From positions 17,383,987-17,447,986 of the forward strand of contig CM040749.1 in NCBI GenBank assembly GCA_022829145.1: a stretch of 64,000 bases of DNA, read 5' to 3'. Position 1 is the first letter of the stretch, and each line of letters starts with the position of its first letter. Below are positions 37,701 to 50,100 of this stretch, piece by piece. The notes under the pieces were generated by a model. The model saw only the letters and a program-made list of their open reading frames with translations. It did no database searches and had not been told where the DNA came from. This stretch comes from Albula goreensis. Lineage: Eukaryota; Chordata; Actinopteri; Albuliformes; Albulidae. The translations under genes and the position numbers were made by a program.

Positions 37701-39501
37701 CTAGTTGCTGGACCATTCACCCTGGTTCACTTTGTCATGTCACTGCCTGTGTATTTCATGACCTCTTCATTCATGCAGAAAGAAAGCAAACCATAGGGCT
37801 CAGGAGAAATCACTTGGATCCCAGTGAAGTTAAACTGTTGAAGACTTTGGTGGATATAAAAATAATCTTACAAATGGTTCAGTCCACATAGGATCCTCAA
37901 CACAGAAAACATGACAACAGAATCAACTGACTGTGGCAATAACAAATTAAGAATAATGTTTCTTTGAAATACTACAGTTTCAAGAAGCATTAAAACAATA
38001 GTGTGCATTTCACAGGAGCCTCTTGTGTAGAATGCACTAAGAATGGTAAACCTTGCCATTCAGTGCATGTTTAGTTGGAAAGTAGGACTATGTATATCTA
38101 CATAGACATACACATGCAATCACATATATAAAAGTGAATTGCTTTGGCTCTACCCCTTTGTCAGTATTGTTTCACTGTTTACAGTGACGTCTGTAATGCC
38201 TTGCACTCAATGAGTACTTGTGTTAAAGAGAAGTGGGGTTGATTCCCTCTGATCCCTTTCATGACAGGATTTAGATTGGGGTCTAAACATGTACTGTGTT
38301 TGCTCCTTAAAAGGCCAGTTTTTATTGTATAATTTCCTTTTGCCTTTGACAAATGTTTAAATTATTATTAGAACTTGGTATTTATTCAGAACAGGGTAAT
38401 GGATCTTAAGTGAGCATGTATAATTAATTGTACTCATCTATAGGATGCTGTAGAAATTATGACCGAAAAACATATGCTTCAAAGCTGAATGAAACGCTTC
38501 TTACCAACTTGGAAGAAGTCACATATTTTTTTAAAGTTCAAGCTATGGATGTGAAAAATCCTTTTTAGAAATTGAAATCATTTCTGAGAATATTTTGAGC
38601 TAAAAATGAAAATGTCAGGGGTTGTGACCACTTGTTCAATTAAGAGATGAAATAATTAATTGTTCTCAAACGTTTCACTCTACAGGGTTTCAGTGACTTT
38701 TCAGTGGCACCCACATGATTGTTATTTTTTGAAACACCAAAATGGTTAACATTGGTTCACAAAAGCTATGCGGTTTGGCTCAGGCTGTAGTATATCATGA
38801 CACACATAATGCAGATCATAATTTGATGTAAAACTTGATGTAAAATTCTACAATTTATTTGCAATGCAGTCTGTTTTATTTTGAGCTCTACCTGACAGGC
38901 AGCATAAACATAATCACTCAGCCTTATCATATCCTTAGCATATGTAGGGTACTGCAGTGGAAGAGATCTGTGTAGTATACTCACAGCATCAGCGGCTAAG
39001 TGTGGATGTACTTGGTTGTGATAACACAGATAGCGTGCACAGACAAGCACTCTCAGGCTCTATTGAGTCTGAGCCTCCTAGTTAATGTCTTTATCGAGTA
39101 TGTGACGCAGCACAGATTGTTTACAGTGTGTGGATTCAGTGGACCTCAGTGAGCAGATACTGGGCTGGGAGAGGTGGGGCTTGAGTCAAGCTCAACCAGA
39201 CGCCTGTCTTTAGCTGCAAGTCTGTGCCAGGCTTTGACACAGTGGTGAATGTAGAAAATAGAATCCCTCCATAGACTTTATTTCACACACTAGAGAGCTG
39301 TTGGGAGTCACTGGCACTGTCTGTGTGTATATGCATATGAGCAAATGTTAGAGATATGTTTTTGTTTTCCCATATGTATACAATATTGGTTCCTTGTGCA
39401 TGCGTGTGTGTTTGTGTGTTATTTTGTGTGATTGCAGTTGTGATTATGTTTCACAGTTTTGCTTTCATTTTCCATGATTTGCAGTTTTGTTGTTTTTCTA
39501 C

Positions 39502-39515
39502 CCTGTAGAGGGCGC
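39502..39515 (+). promoter_or_regulatory. CTCF-like binding motif
   Basis: CCTGTAGAGGGCGC fits the vertebrate CTCF core consensus (CCNSYAGRKGGCRS) at every defined position. It lies about 1.4 kb upstream of the first syne2 coding exon. A motif match alone does not prove binding. Confidence 0.4.
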
Positions 39516-40008
39516 CAGGCCATGTAACAAGGGTGGCTGCAGGTGTGTGAGAGAAAGTAGTAGAAAATGTGACCCACCCATTTGTATTATAAATTAAGAA
39601 ACCACTGCAATGCTGACCAGATGTACAATTGTCTCTCATGCATGTGGTGTCCTTTACATATGATGTCCCTGTGTCCCAGCAGTCATATTGTGCATTTATT
39701 TTTTGAGCCTTCGTTCAAGGATATGTGTTTGGGTATACTCTATAAGTTTTTATAATACTCTATATGTTTGAAATGTGAAGCATGACTGCAGTCATACTGT
39801 ATTTACCAGTCCTGTGCATTCAGGGTGGACTGGTCTAGATAAAACAGTATGATTCATTTAGCAACAAGGGTTTTCAAATTTGTGACACCCAGAGTCAGTA
39901 GTAAATGCCATCCTCTTTGTGAAGATGTCATATGCACACATTTGGAGCTTTTTTTGAGCATGCTTTTTAAGCATAAACAGTATATTTTTTTAGATTGATA
40001 GGAATGTA

Positions 40009-40083
40009 AGAGACACAGTATGCTCAGATTTATGTTGTATGAATACTTCACATAATGAAGTATTCAAGATTGACTGTGTCTCT
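40009..40083. repeat. Nested hairpin
   Basis: Outer 11-bp arms AGAGACACAGT (40009-40019) and ACTGTGTCTCT (40073-40083). Inner 10-bp arms GAATACTTCA (40041-40050) and TGAAGTATTC (40056-40065) with a 5-nt loop. The inner arm motif recurs imperfectly just downstream (GTGAAGTATGAATG). It may be a remnant of a miniature element. Confidence 0.7.
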
Positions 40084-40905
40084 CACACAATGTGAAGTAT
40101 GAATGTAAAAAATATATTAAGCTGATGGTAATAGCTTACATAAATTTGTTTTCATAACACAAACTCTTCATTATATATTATATGTACATGAAAGTCAGTT
40201 TATTGTTTTGAAAACTGAGTTGGTCAGATTAAATAAGCATATGCCGTGTATCTGTCTCATGAGTTTCAGACCGTTCAGCTGATAATTGATGTCAGCCTTC
40301 TTCCAATTGTTTTTCTTTATGAACATGCATCAGTTTATTGAATAACCTATGCCCACTGTCAGTAATTTCCACTCTGGCATATTTTTTCAATACTTTTTCT
40401 TCATGCAGTTCAAGAGAATTGAAGTGATAGTTTGGCTAAATAAACATATCACAGGGAACAGTGACCTTGCATAGACTACACACATAGTCAGAGATGGAAA
40501 AACCTGGCTTCATAAAGAATGCTACCATGTACTTGTTCCACCCCGGCATTAATTAGCTCCCATTCCTGGCTGAATAGTTGTAATAATACGAATAAGCTGG
40601 TTTAATGCATGGGTGAAAGAAATGCATGGCAGTGCAACTCTGAACAAAATGAAATGGTTTGATTGGTAACTAAGAAAACAAACGAAAAAAGACTAAAATA
40701 ATGGTCAGTTTTAAGCAAAATTAGGGAAAATTAACACCTGTTCTATTTTCAGCACACACCTCTTGACCCACACATCTGTCCCTCCTCCTTTTCTCCACAG
40801 CACACAGGTTTAGAGTGTCGTACTATACTTTGTGTGACTGCTCCTTTCTCTCTCTCCACAGCACTGCCATGCTATCGTAATCTGTGATCCCTCCTGTCAG
40901 GAAGC

Positions 40906-40987
40906 ATGGCATCCAGGAGAGGAGACCCCCTTGTGGAGACAGGGGCCATCCCGCTGGACATTGATGATGTCCACATGCTGCTGCAAG
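40906..40987 (+). CDS. syne2: syne2 coding exon 1 (canonical start)
   Basis: Encodes residues 1-27 ([12 protein letters not shown] to DVHMLLQ) and exits in phase 1 at donor GTCAGT. A 44-nt 5' UTR precedes the ATG after acceptor CTCTCTCCACAG (40861). Two more acceptor-like CAG/CAC sites lie upstream at about 40755 and 40800. Confidence 0.9.
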
Positions 40988-43900
40988 GTCAGTCTGTGGA
41001 GTCTTGATTTTGCTGAACTTTATCAAAGGGGAATAACATGCCCCATCATGACAGTGGGATCCATGCCAGGTTTTCCATGGTGCAGGCAGCTGGGGCACAC
41101 AAATTGAGTCTTCATGCCTCAGATTGTTTTTTGTCTTATTTCCATGTGGACAACTATAACCAGTTTTTTGAAGGACATTTGGATTTATATAAAACTCCTG
41201 TATTTTGTGAAAAAAAAAAAAAAGATAAGGGGTGTTACAATGGAAAGAATGATGTTGTCTACAAGGCTTGTTTGCCTCACCTTTTTATGTTTCTGGCAAG
41301 GGGTCTAAAATACTCATGCTGATCTTTGGTATACATAGCACTGATGTGATTAATCATAGCCCTGAGCAAGGCTGTCATCGTAAATGCAAGAGGAGCTACT
41401 TTCAGAGGGGAACAGTTATCAGAACTCAGGAGCAGTGAGCTTCAGGGGTCTACGAATCATGGACTCCAGCAAGCGCTTAGACCTGTCTCTGATTCTGTAG
41501 CAACATGTCTGATGTGAATATCAATCTCCATTTCTCAGGAGATCTCAATTCATTCCTGTATTAAATAGTGCTTGCTCAGTCCTGTTGAAACAGAGGTATC
41601 TTATTGGGTTATGGGTAGATTAGTGTTGTATGTCGAAATCGGTAGCAGCCGGTAAGATGGAAGCAGAGGAAGAAAGTACTTTACCTTTAAAATTGTTGTT
41701 ATACCCTCTCCCCTTTAGTTTTCTTGATTAATGATAACAATTAATGAATCAATATCAATAGACATAGAGTACATCCACTAATTTAATTCTGTGATAGTAC
41801 TATTTTTCTTTGCTAACTTGTGTAGCATTTGGTATACCCACATATTACTGTCATTTGTAGATAATTCTGTTCTTTCTACTCTGTCTGAAGTCACGGAATA
41901 TTGAAGTAAAATTGATCTGTATCAGCTTTGAATCCAGTGAACAATAAAGCTTAGCACAAAGACCTCACAAAAGCTGTGATGATTCATGAGCTGGCATTTT
42001 GTCGATCATGTTAAAATTAATATTGCCTGAATTTGTAGAGAAAAGCAAGGTACATTTATTGACAGATTGAAACCATTTATGAATATAACAAATGCTGAAC
42101 TAGTTTGCAGTGATATCTTAAAAGGTAAGGTTTTCCCCTTCCTTTTTTCACCTCCACACCTGCCACCACTGTTCAAAATGTAAATCACTCTTGCATTCTG
42201 CCTCATTCAATAAGCAGGTTCCTCCAGGGAGAAAATGAGGAAGTAATACATGCTTGATTATGGGAAAATGTGAGTTTCTCATTACAATTCTTAAATAGGA
42301 CATAGCATTAACCAAACTGCATCTGAGATTTTGACTTTTGTGCCAAACACACTGATTGCCACCCAGAAGGTTTAAATCTTGGGCCTTTAATTACAGTGTA
42401 TGATATTGCTTCGCCGACTCTTGCCTTCTCAAATTCATTGCATTGAAAATGTATCAGTAAATTGAAAGGGATGCATCAACAGAGAAAAAAGTTACTTTAT
42501 GTCTATCATACAAGCATAGTTTATTGTTAGATACTATAAGATAAGATTCTTTGCAATTTTATTTCATTGCACGCTGTGGCATGCTTTCATCTCCTCTGAA
42601 AAACTAGGGAGAAGGTGTTTGTGTGTGTGTGTGTTTAAGTTTTTTGGTCTGTACGTAGGAGGTAGTATCATTGATCATATCAATTAAAACCAATTCATAG
42701 GTCAGTCCAATAAAGTACAAAAGATAGCTCAACATGATAGTTTCTCTTGCGGGTGGTTTGGTGCGTAAGAAACTGGACTGTGTATGACATTGTTAAATAA
42801 ATTCATTCTGTAATCTAAAATAAAATTCTTCTGAAGCAGATGCTGACAGTGATCTGTGATCTCAGGACATTCTTGCTGAAAAGGTTAAAAATATAGAAAT
42901 CTGTCTTTCCATTTGGCTGTTTATGTTCTGTGTTCGAGGAAGCCACACTTGAAGGTCATAAACTGTGCTATTTTTGGCCCCAGTCTGGCTCTCCATTACC
43001 CTTATTTAGGCATGTGTTAGGTCTTTGTGAGTATATTTGTACTGGGTTTTCAGCTGTGTTGGCTGTGGTCTCCAGATGTTCTATTTGGTTAATGTATGTC
43101 TGCTGATGGATGAAGAAGTTTTCAAAACTGTAATGACTAGAGCCCATATTTTCTTTCACAGCTTCTAGACTGGTGTAATGGGAACCAGGATTCCAGTGTT
43201 CTGTCCTCACCCAGTTTCCATTTGTGTTTTTACTCCCTATTGATGAAACAGGCTTCAAAACCAGAGATTGTGTCAGGAGTGGAAGATAAATATTCCCAGC
43301 CAAACACAAAGTCAGTCATGGAAAGGATGCTGTTTGCATAACATTCCCATTTCCATACTTTCACCATACTTTTCCAGTTGCACCTTGAGGAATGTTTACA
43401 TAGATCTGTAATACTTTCTCACAGTGTAATGCACCATTGCAGTTTTATGCTGTTAAACTCATAGTATGGACAGTGCTACAAAAATGCCTATGTCTGCTTT
43501 TGAAAAGCAGTTTAAGAATCAAGGTTCACTTGGTTGATAAGCTAAAGCTTTAGCTCAGTGTCCAGCAAGGTGACTCCAGTGAGCATTGAGGGATTAAAAG
43601 GAGTGTGATGCAGTCCCCTGATGGGTTTATCTCTCCATCCGTCATAAGAGCAGCAGCATCTTTCTCTGCAACAAGAAACACTCAACTAGTATAAAACATG
43701 TATGTAATAGAGTGCATACAGTATATAATACTCTACATTTCTACCTATCATACTTTCTAATTTTTACTGTTTTCCTTTGACCTCTCTGCCCTTGTCAAAA
43801 AAGTGGTTAATTAATACAAAATTTCAGTGTAAATCTGCCAAAACAATAACACTTCAAGTTCAGATGACTAGTGTATGTGAATTAATAGAAGCTTATGCTG

Positions 43901-46900
43901 CCAATGTGTTCTTCAGCGACTGAGTAAATCACCATTATCAGGGCATGTAAACTAACATTAGTTTATTTGTGGTTTTGTGGAAGAGCCAACATTTTCTATA
44001 TAAAAATACCTTGGTTTGATAATAATTTGCAAAACTAAGTGAGTTTAGTGATGAGTCACACTTTGAGAAGTGTATTAACCACCTGTCCCTATGCAGTCAA
44101 TTGTCCAGTGGAGGCAATGGTCCATGTTGCAGAGTAATTCGTAATGTCATTTTGATATTTTGAATTTGAAGCTGAGTCATACTACTGTATTTATATTTAG
44201 TCTGGCACATGCATACTTACTCACAGATTCTAGGAAATGTAAGAAAATATCCAAAATCATGCATGCTAGTATGCATGGTCACAGACACTTAGATACAATT
44301 TAATTTGGAATAATTAAAGTTTGGGCACAGCACAGTACAGACCTCTGAATTTGGTATGATACAATCTTAGTTCTACAAGCCCTGAAAATGCTGTTTTTCT
44401 TTTCTCTGTATTTTAAACACTTTAAATCCTTATTAGCCATCAGAATTTTTGGCAATAACCTGGTTTATCATCCACACTTAATACTTGAGATTAATTATGA
44501 AAGTGAATCCAAAGGCTTCGTCTCTTTCACAGTCGATTTGCATTTAGTTTAAAGTTCTGATCCGCAGAAAGTGATTGAGATGAACTCATATTTCCTGTTT
44601 CGAAAAATTTAAAATACTACCTGAAGCACAAACAGTAGCAGGAAATTTAAAAGTAGAAAAGACCGATTATAAACCACTTTTCATTTTGTTATAATTGCAG
44701 TAAATTAAAAGGTCTTGTGGTTTTGTGCAACAAAGTGGTTACAGAAAGTGGTGGAAAAGGTATGATGTAAGCAGGAGTCATGACAACCAAACTGGAAACA
44801 GTTTTGGTCTCACTGGGCACTGTCACTATAGCCCCTGGAGAGCTTCCTAAAGAGCTCAGGGCTAATCTGGGTGCTAATGAATAAACCAAGTTGAAATAAT
44901 TGGTGGTTATTACATGTCTATTCAGATAATTAAAGTAATTGCTATTGAGCATGGTGAAACAACATACATAATTTTTTTTTCAAAATTGGACATTCACATA
45001 TAGCAGCTCTGACCCTATATAAGCAACTCCACCCTAAATCTCAATACCTGTAACTGACCTGTGGCTGTGTATAATTTAGTATCTGTGAACTAGTAAGGTG
45101 TAATGCTTAATGGGGGGTTCAACAAGAGCAAAAAAAGCAGGCAGCCAGATCCCATGGGTACATCTTGTATCACAAGATCTGATTCACTGATGAATAAGGG
45201 TTACTTACCCACTCATTGAATTAATTGAATTTTGATGGGGATTTAGCAGCAGTGGTATTGTGGGAAAGACTTTGTGGGAGAAAGGTCAGCGTGAATTTGG
45301 GAGTCTAATGATTCCACAAACTGCAAACTAAATCATAGTCATAATCAAATGTCATGTCATATCCTAAACTCAAATCATATTCTGTCTGAACGTAAGCTAG
45401 ACACTGTTATGAGCTCATATGTTTTACAACTTCTTAAGGCTACTTCATCAATTGTGTCTTACACAGGCTGCGTTGTTGATATTGCACTGTACAGTATACC
45501 AATGAAGTTCATTTACATTCATTTACATTCATGACACATTAACTTTTCTTGATCTCAGAATACAATTCAGTAAAGTGGTGATGCTTTTCTCCAGCACCAA
45601 CAATGTGTGACCCACCTGGATGATGCACGGCAGCCATTTTGTGCCAGAATGTTCAGCACATATCGGTTGTGGTGGAATAATATGTACACTATGTTGAACT
45701 GCACTCTCCCTGATCAGTGCTTTCATGGAGGGAGAGTTAGTGTCTTCCTGTATCCAGACCTTTATCTCCTCTGAGATTCCGATCTGGTGATGTTTGAACT
45801 GAAGGTATTGGATTTCATAGAAGAACTGTCTGAAAATAGAGCATAGGATCACTCTGCCTGTAGTGTGCCCATAAGATTGCAGACTGTAGTGCAGAATTAA
45901 CAGAGCAGGGGCTGACACACAATGCATACAACCATCAGTGTGTACAATGCCAGTTGTTTGCATCTAAAGTTATTGACATCTTGACCACAAATAACCGAAT
46001 GCATTGGCTGTGCCCTGGAAGGCAAATATTGCTATTCACAACACAGGATTTGGTATGAATGTGATTATGAATGTGTTGTCTTCTTTTGTTTGTTTGTTTA
46101 TTGTCAATGCGATCAAAGCATACACACCATTCATCATCAGGAGAGTAAATGAAATGTGAATTAAATAGCCTATCTCTGTTTGATTAATCTTGATTAATGC
46201 ATAGCCATCATCCTAATCTGAAATATGAAGTTTAAAATCAGACAGCTGCAGACAACTACTTTTGAGTATTTCTGTAGTGTTTGCTCTAAGGTTGAGATAC
46301 AGATCTGTTCTGCATGGTTGCACGATCTGATTAGAACTGGCTGCCCCACAATATACTTCCACAGAACTCCTATCCACTGACACGGATGTTAGTAAGCACC
46401 ACCCAATTCTGTTGCTTAATTCCTCTGTGGGGGATGGGCTTATATTGTGCCAGTGCCAAGAGGGAAGTGTAAACTGGGTCATAACCACTCCTGTCTGGGC
46501 ATGCATGGCCTATGAGGGAGGAGTCTTCGCATCCACCTGCCTTCAGAACCTGTGGGACAGGTGGTGCACTGGAATCCACGCTTTAACGACAACTTAATGA
46601 GCACCTTATTCTGCATGATTCACCTGCATGATTCACTTCTTTTGACTTGCAGGTTCATGTGGGTGTATTAATTCAAATAAAATACAAAGCGGTTCACATC
46701 TCCATATTTTATTTTCTGGCATGAACTGAAAGGGCTGTCAGAGGTGCTGTTTTTAAGGATTATGTTTGTAAACAATTAGTATGCACCACTGTTCTTCTGT
46801 TGAGCAAAGGAAAGTACCCAGTGGACTGATTATACTGGACTGGTTGATATACATAACATGGGTGAGTGTGTATGGTGCCGCAGGTATTAATGGATGCAAG

Positions 46901-47132
46901 AATTACTGTATATTGTATCTGCATTGTTTCTGCATGACTGTACTATTTTTACAGGATTTATGCAACATTATCAACTGCAAGGTTGTAGTACATAGTACGT
47001 TTGTAAAGAACAGTGTTTTAGTTGTTTAGAATCATCTAAGTACAATTGTGTAATAGGTAAAACATTATTGTTCTGTTACATTGTAATATAGAGGGGATAT
47101 TTGATCAACCCAAATGATTTCTCAGTGCATTT

Positions 47133-47181
<49 letters not shown>

Positions 47182-50100
47182 CGTGCGTGCATGTGTGTGT
47201 GTGTGCATGCTTATGTATAAATGGGGGTGTATATATTAATTGGCAGATCTCCATTAAGTAAAATTTACCTAGCAACAAAGTATTTGGTTTTTATTGTAAG
47301 AAGTGCAGCCAACTTAAGTTGCACTTAAATTACTTATTGCCAAATTATGTTAAGTATAATACATTTATTTAAGCTTCTTAAGCTAATTGTACAAGATAAA
47401 CAGTATCCAATTATTGTCAATCACTATAGTGTCATTGTGAATATGAAAGAACTTAAAACTCACAATTCTATAAAATAAAAGAATGCAATTGGGATAGAAA
47501 AGATTAAAAAAAGCAACTCACATGATGATTTCATTCACACCTTGTGGAAGAATAAAGGAAGTGTATTCAGTAAATCATGAAGAAAAATTCTACAGATGAT
47601 TTACTGTTATAGATCAGGGTAATATATAATGCATTTTGATACTTGGTTTATGCTCAGTTGGTTTATGGTCTTACCACTGTTAAATGCGTCATAGAATAAG
47701 ATGCTAGTCTATTAAATAATCATAAAATCTGACTCCTGCCATGGTTTAAAATTGACATACATAAACATGTCATGCATGAATAACTTATAAGTGTGCTTAA
47801 TATAACAATACATGTTTTTAGAAGTAAGGTGGATCTAGCAGGGGTTAAAAAGTCTGCTGCCTTTGAAATGGTGCATTGAAAGGGTGACCCCAAACGTGTG
47901 TGCAAAGTTACTGCTGTTTCTGTGGTACTGCCTCAAACACCCTGGTCCCCTTGGCCCCTGAGTATGTCTGAGTCACACTTGGAGCACTTCCTGGTGGTTA
48001 ACATTAGATTCTAGTCAGAGCCAAGACTTCAGCCTTCTGTAAAATGCATAAGTAGAAAGCCTCTGCTTGTTCCTTTCGAAAACAACTTTGCACCCAGAGG
48101 TGGTAATGAGTGTGTCTGTGGGTCACTCGTGAGTAAGAAAATCCGTACTCAAAGTGTGCTGGGAATCGACCTGTCTTTGGGAGAGGTAGCTGAGGAATAA
48201 GGTGTTACTTATAGTGAGGGCTTTAAAAGTGTTTGTGAAGGAAAATGAATAGGGAGAAAAGACCACCGTCAGAGACTCTTCGTACTGTTACAGACATCAC
48301 TGACTTTGTTCAGTTCGAAAATGGTAAGTGGATGTCTCCTGCCAAATTCCTGTTCTGTATATATAAAATATGCTGGTTGAAAACTAAATTTGCTTGACTA
48401 CTAGTTTGTAGTTATTATGACTGATTATTTTAGTTTTCTGAAAATGGAGGACATCATCAGGGGAAAGCTGAGCATAGCTATTCTGATTAAAGCTGAAAAA
48501 CACTTCAAAACCATCCTTTTCTCAGTGAAACAGCATACCTCATATGTGCTCTGTATCGTATTCCTGTGTGCTGAGTATATGTCATTTGAGATGTTCCTAA
48601 ACAATATCTGTCTTTTGTAGTGGAGCAAGAGCAGATTCAAAAGAGAACTTTCACCAACTGGATCAATGCTCAGCTTGCAAAGGTGAGTCCAAAGCAAAAA
48701 CACACCATATAAACCTTATTAATACCAGAAGCAATGACCATCAAGCTCATCTTCACTGACTCCTGAACTGATCTAATTTAAAATATGGAGAAAAATGTTG
48801 AGCTAAGACAGCAGGCTGATTTTAAATTCCAAAATCAATCTGTAAAATGCTTTAAAAAGAAGGAGGAGCAATGCTTTTTTGTAACATGTTGACCACAGCA
48901 TCTCCAGTTTGGATTGTGGATTGAGGTCTTTAATGAGGAGTTGACAGCCCATTTCACAGATGATCAGTGCTGGGGACATAGAGAGGTCTCCCTGGTCCAG
49001 CGGAGTATGTCAAAGTGGCTGCTGCAGCTTTGGCTCATGTGCCTGAGCAGAAGTGCTCCTGTCCCATGGGTGGCATGGTCCTCTGCGCATGTGATTGGGG
49101 GGTGTAGTATAAATAGAGCTCTGGTAGCAGGAGGTGCAGATAGACAGCAACATGAGTCACCCACTGAACCTCCCCCTGCCCCCACCCCCCATCTAGCGAA
49201 ACTGACAGAGAGCAAGGGCACCACCTACAAAATGTTTTGGCTCTATTCTCCCCTTTCTGTGCATTTGGATTTCTTTGGAAACAAAGGCTTGCACATATAC
49301 TTCCATTCCACTGTAGACCAAGACACTTTCCGGTGTACCATCTACAGGAAGATACATATGGTACAAGCATTTCTCCTTCATTAAATATGTTTTAAGTATT
49401 GTTGTCATAACATTTGACAATGACAGAAATTCTGTGCATGTAGGGAGTTATATCCTTACCTGCTCTCTTTCTCCCATATGATCCATCAAAAACTCTCCTT
49501 TCATGTTGTTTTAAGATGGCTTATCAATGCTCTCTTTATACTAATTGTGAGATAGTATTCTAAAGTGTTTTCCAAACAATTTAATAACTGACAAGTTCTG
49601 TCAAAGTTAGAGAAAAATGTCCCACTTGTTGCATGTATATTTGCTGGCAGCATTCCCTCATGCTTATCATAGTAATAATAAAATAATGGAGGATAATGAA
49701 AATACAGTTTTAGAGTCTTACAAATTACAGTATTAAAACAAAAGTAAATTTTAACATTGCCAACATCAATGACAAAAATAGCATGAACATGAATAATTCT
49801 ATTAATGAGCATCCAGATTTCAAATTATTTTTCAGCCAAGATAATAAAACAGATTTATTATTTTGGTTGAAAAATGAATCCAAGCGGTTTAATATTCATC
49901 CACGCTTACAATATTCCTGGAGACTTCACAATAGCCTTCAAGGGAACCCCAGGCAGCAGGGCAAGTGTATGTCCTGGAAATGTGCCTTATGACTTTCCTA
50001 GAGTTCTAAGAAATCCATCAAAGCCTTTTGGCTTGGTTTCATTGTGTCATGAGTTTTGTTACCCCATATAACCAGTAATAATGGTGATGAGAGTTAGGAT

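Larger units (their letters stand above)
34761..40740. other. Upstream of, or first intron of, syne2
   Basis: No coding exon recognised. It contains a good CTCF-like match (39502-39515) and a nested hairpin (40009-40083). The open frame at 35230-35565 (plus) has no recognisable homology or splice context. Confidence 0.5.
40988..48620 (+). other. syne2: syne2 intron 1
   Basis: A 7.6-kb intron. It holds the possible alternative first exon at 48245-48323, a poly-A run near 41210-41223, a short (GT)n at about 42618-42634 and a long (GT)n at 47135-47179 with a degenerate extension to about 47208. Minus-strand open frames such as 45529-45963 have no recognised homology. Confidence 0.7.

Noticed and set aside
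48914..49384. 156-aa ORF in syne2 intron 2
   Set aside because: No homology and low-complexity Pro stretch; antisense frames of similar length exist at the same place. Only the TATA/CCAAT cluster was kept as a finding.
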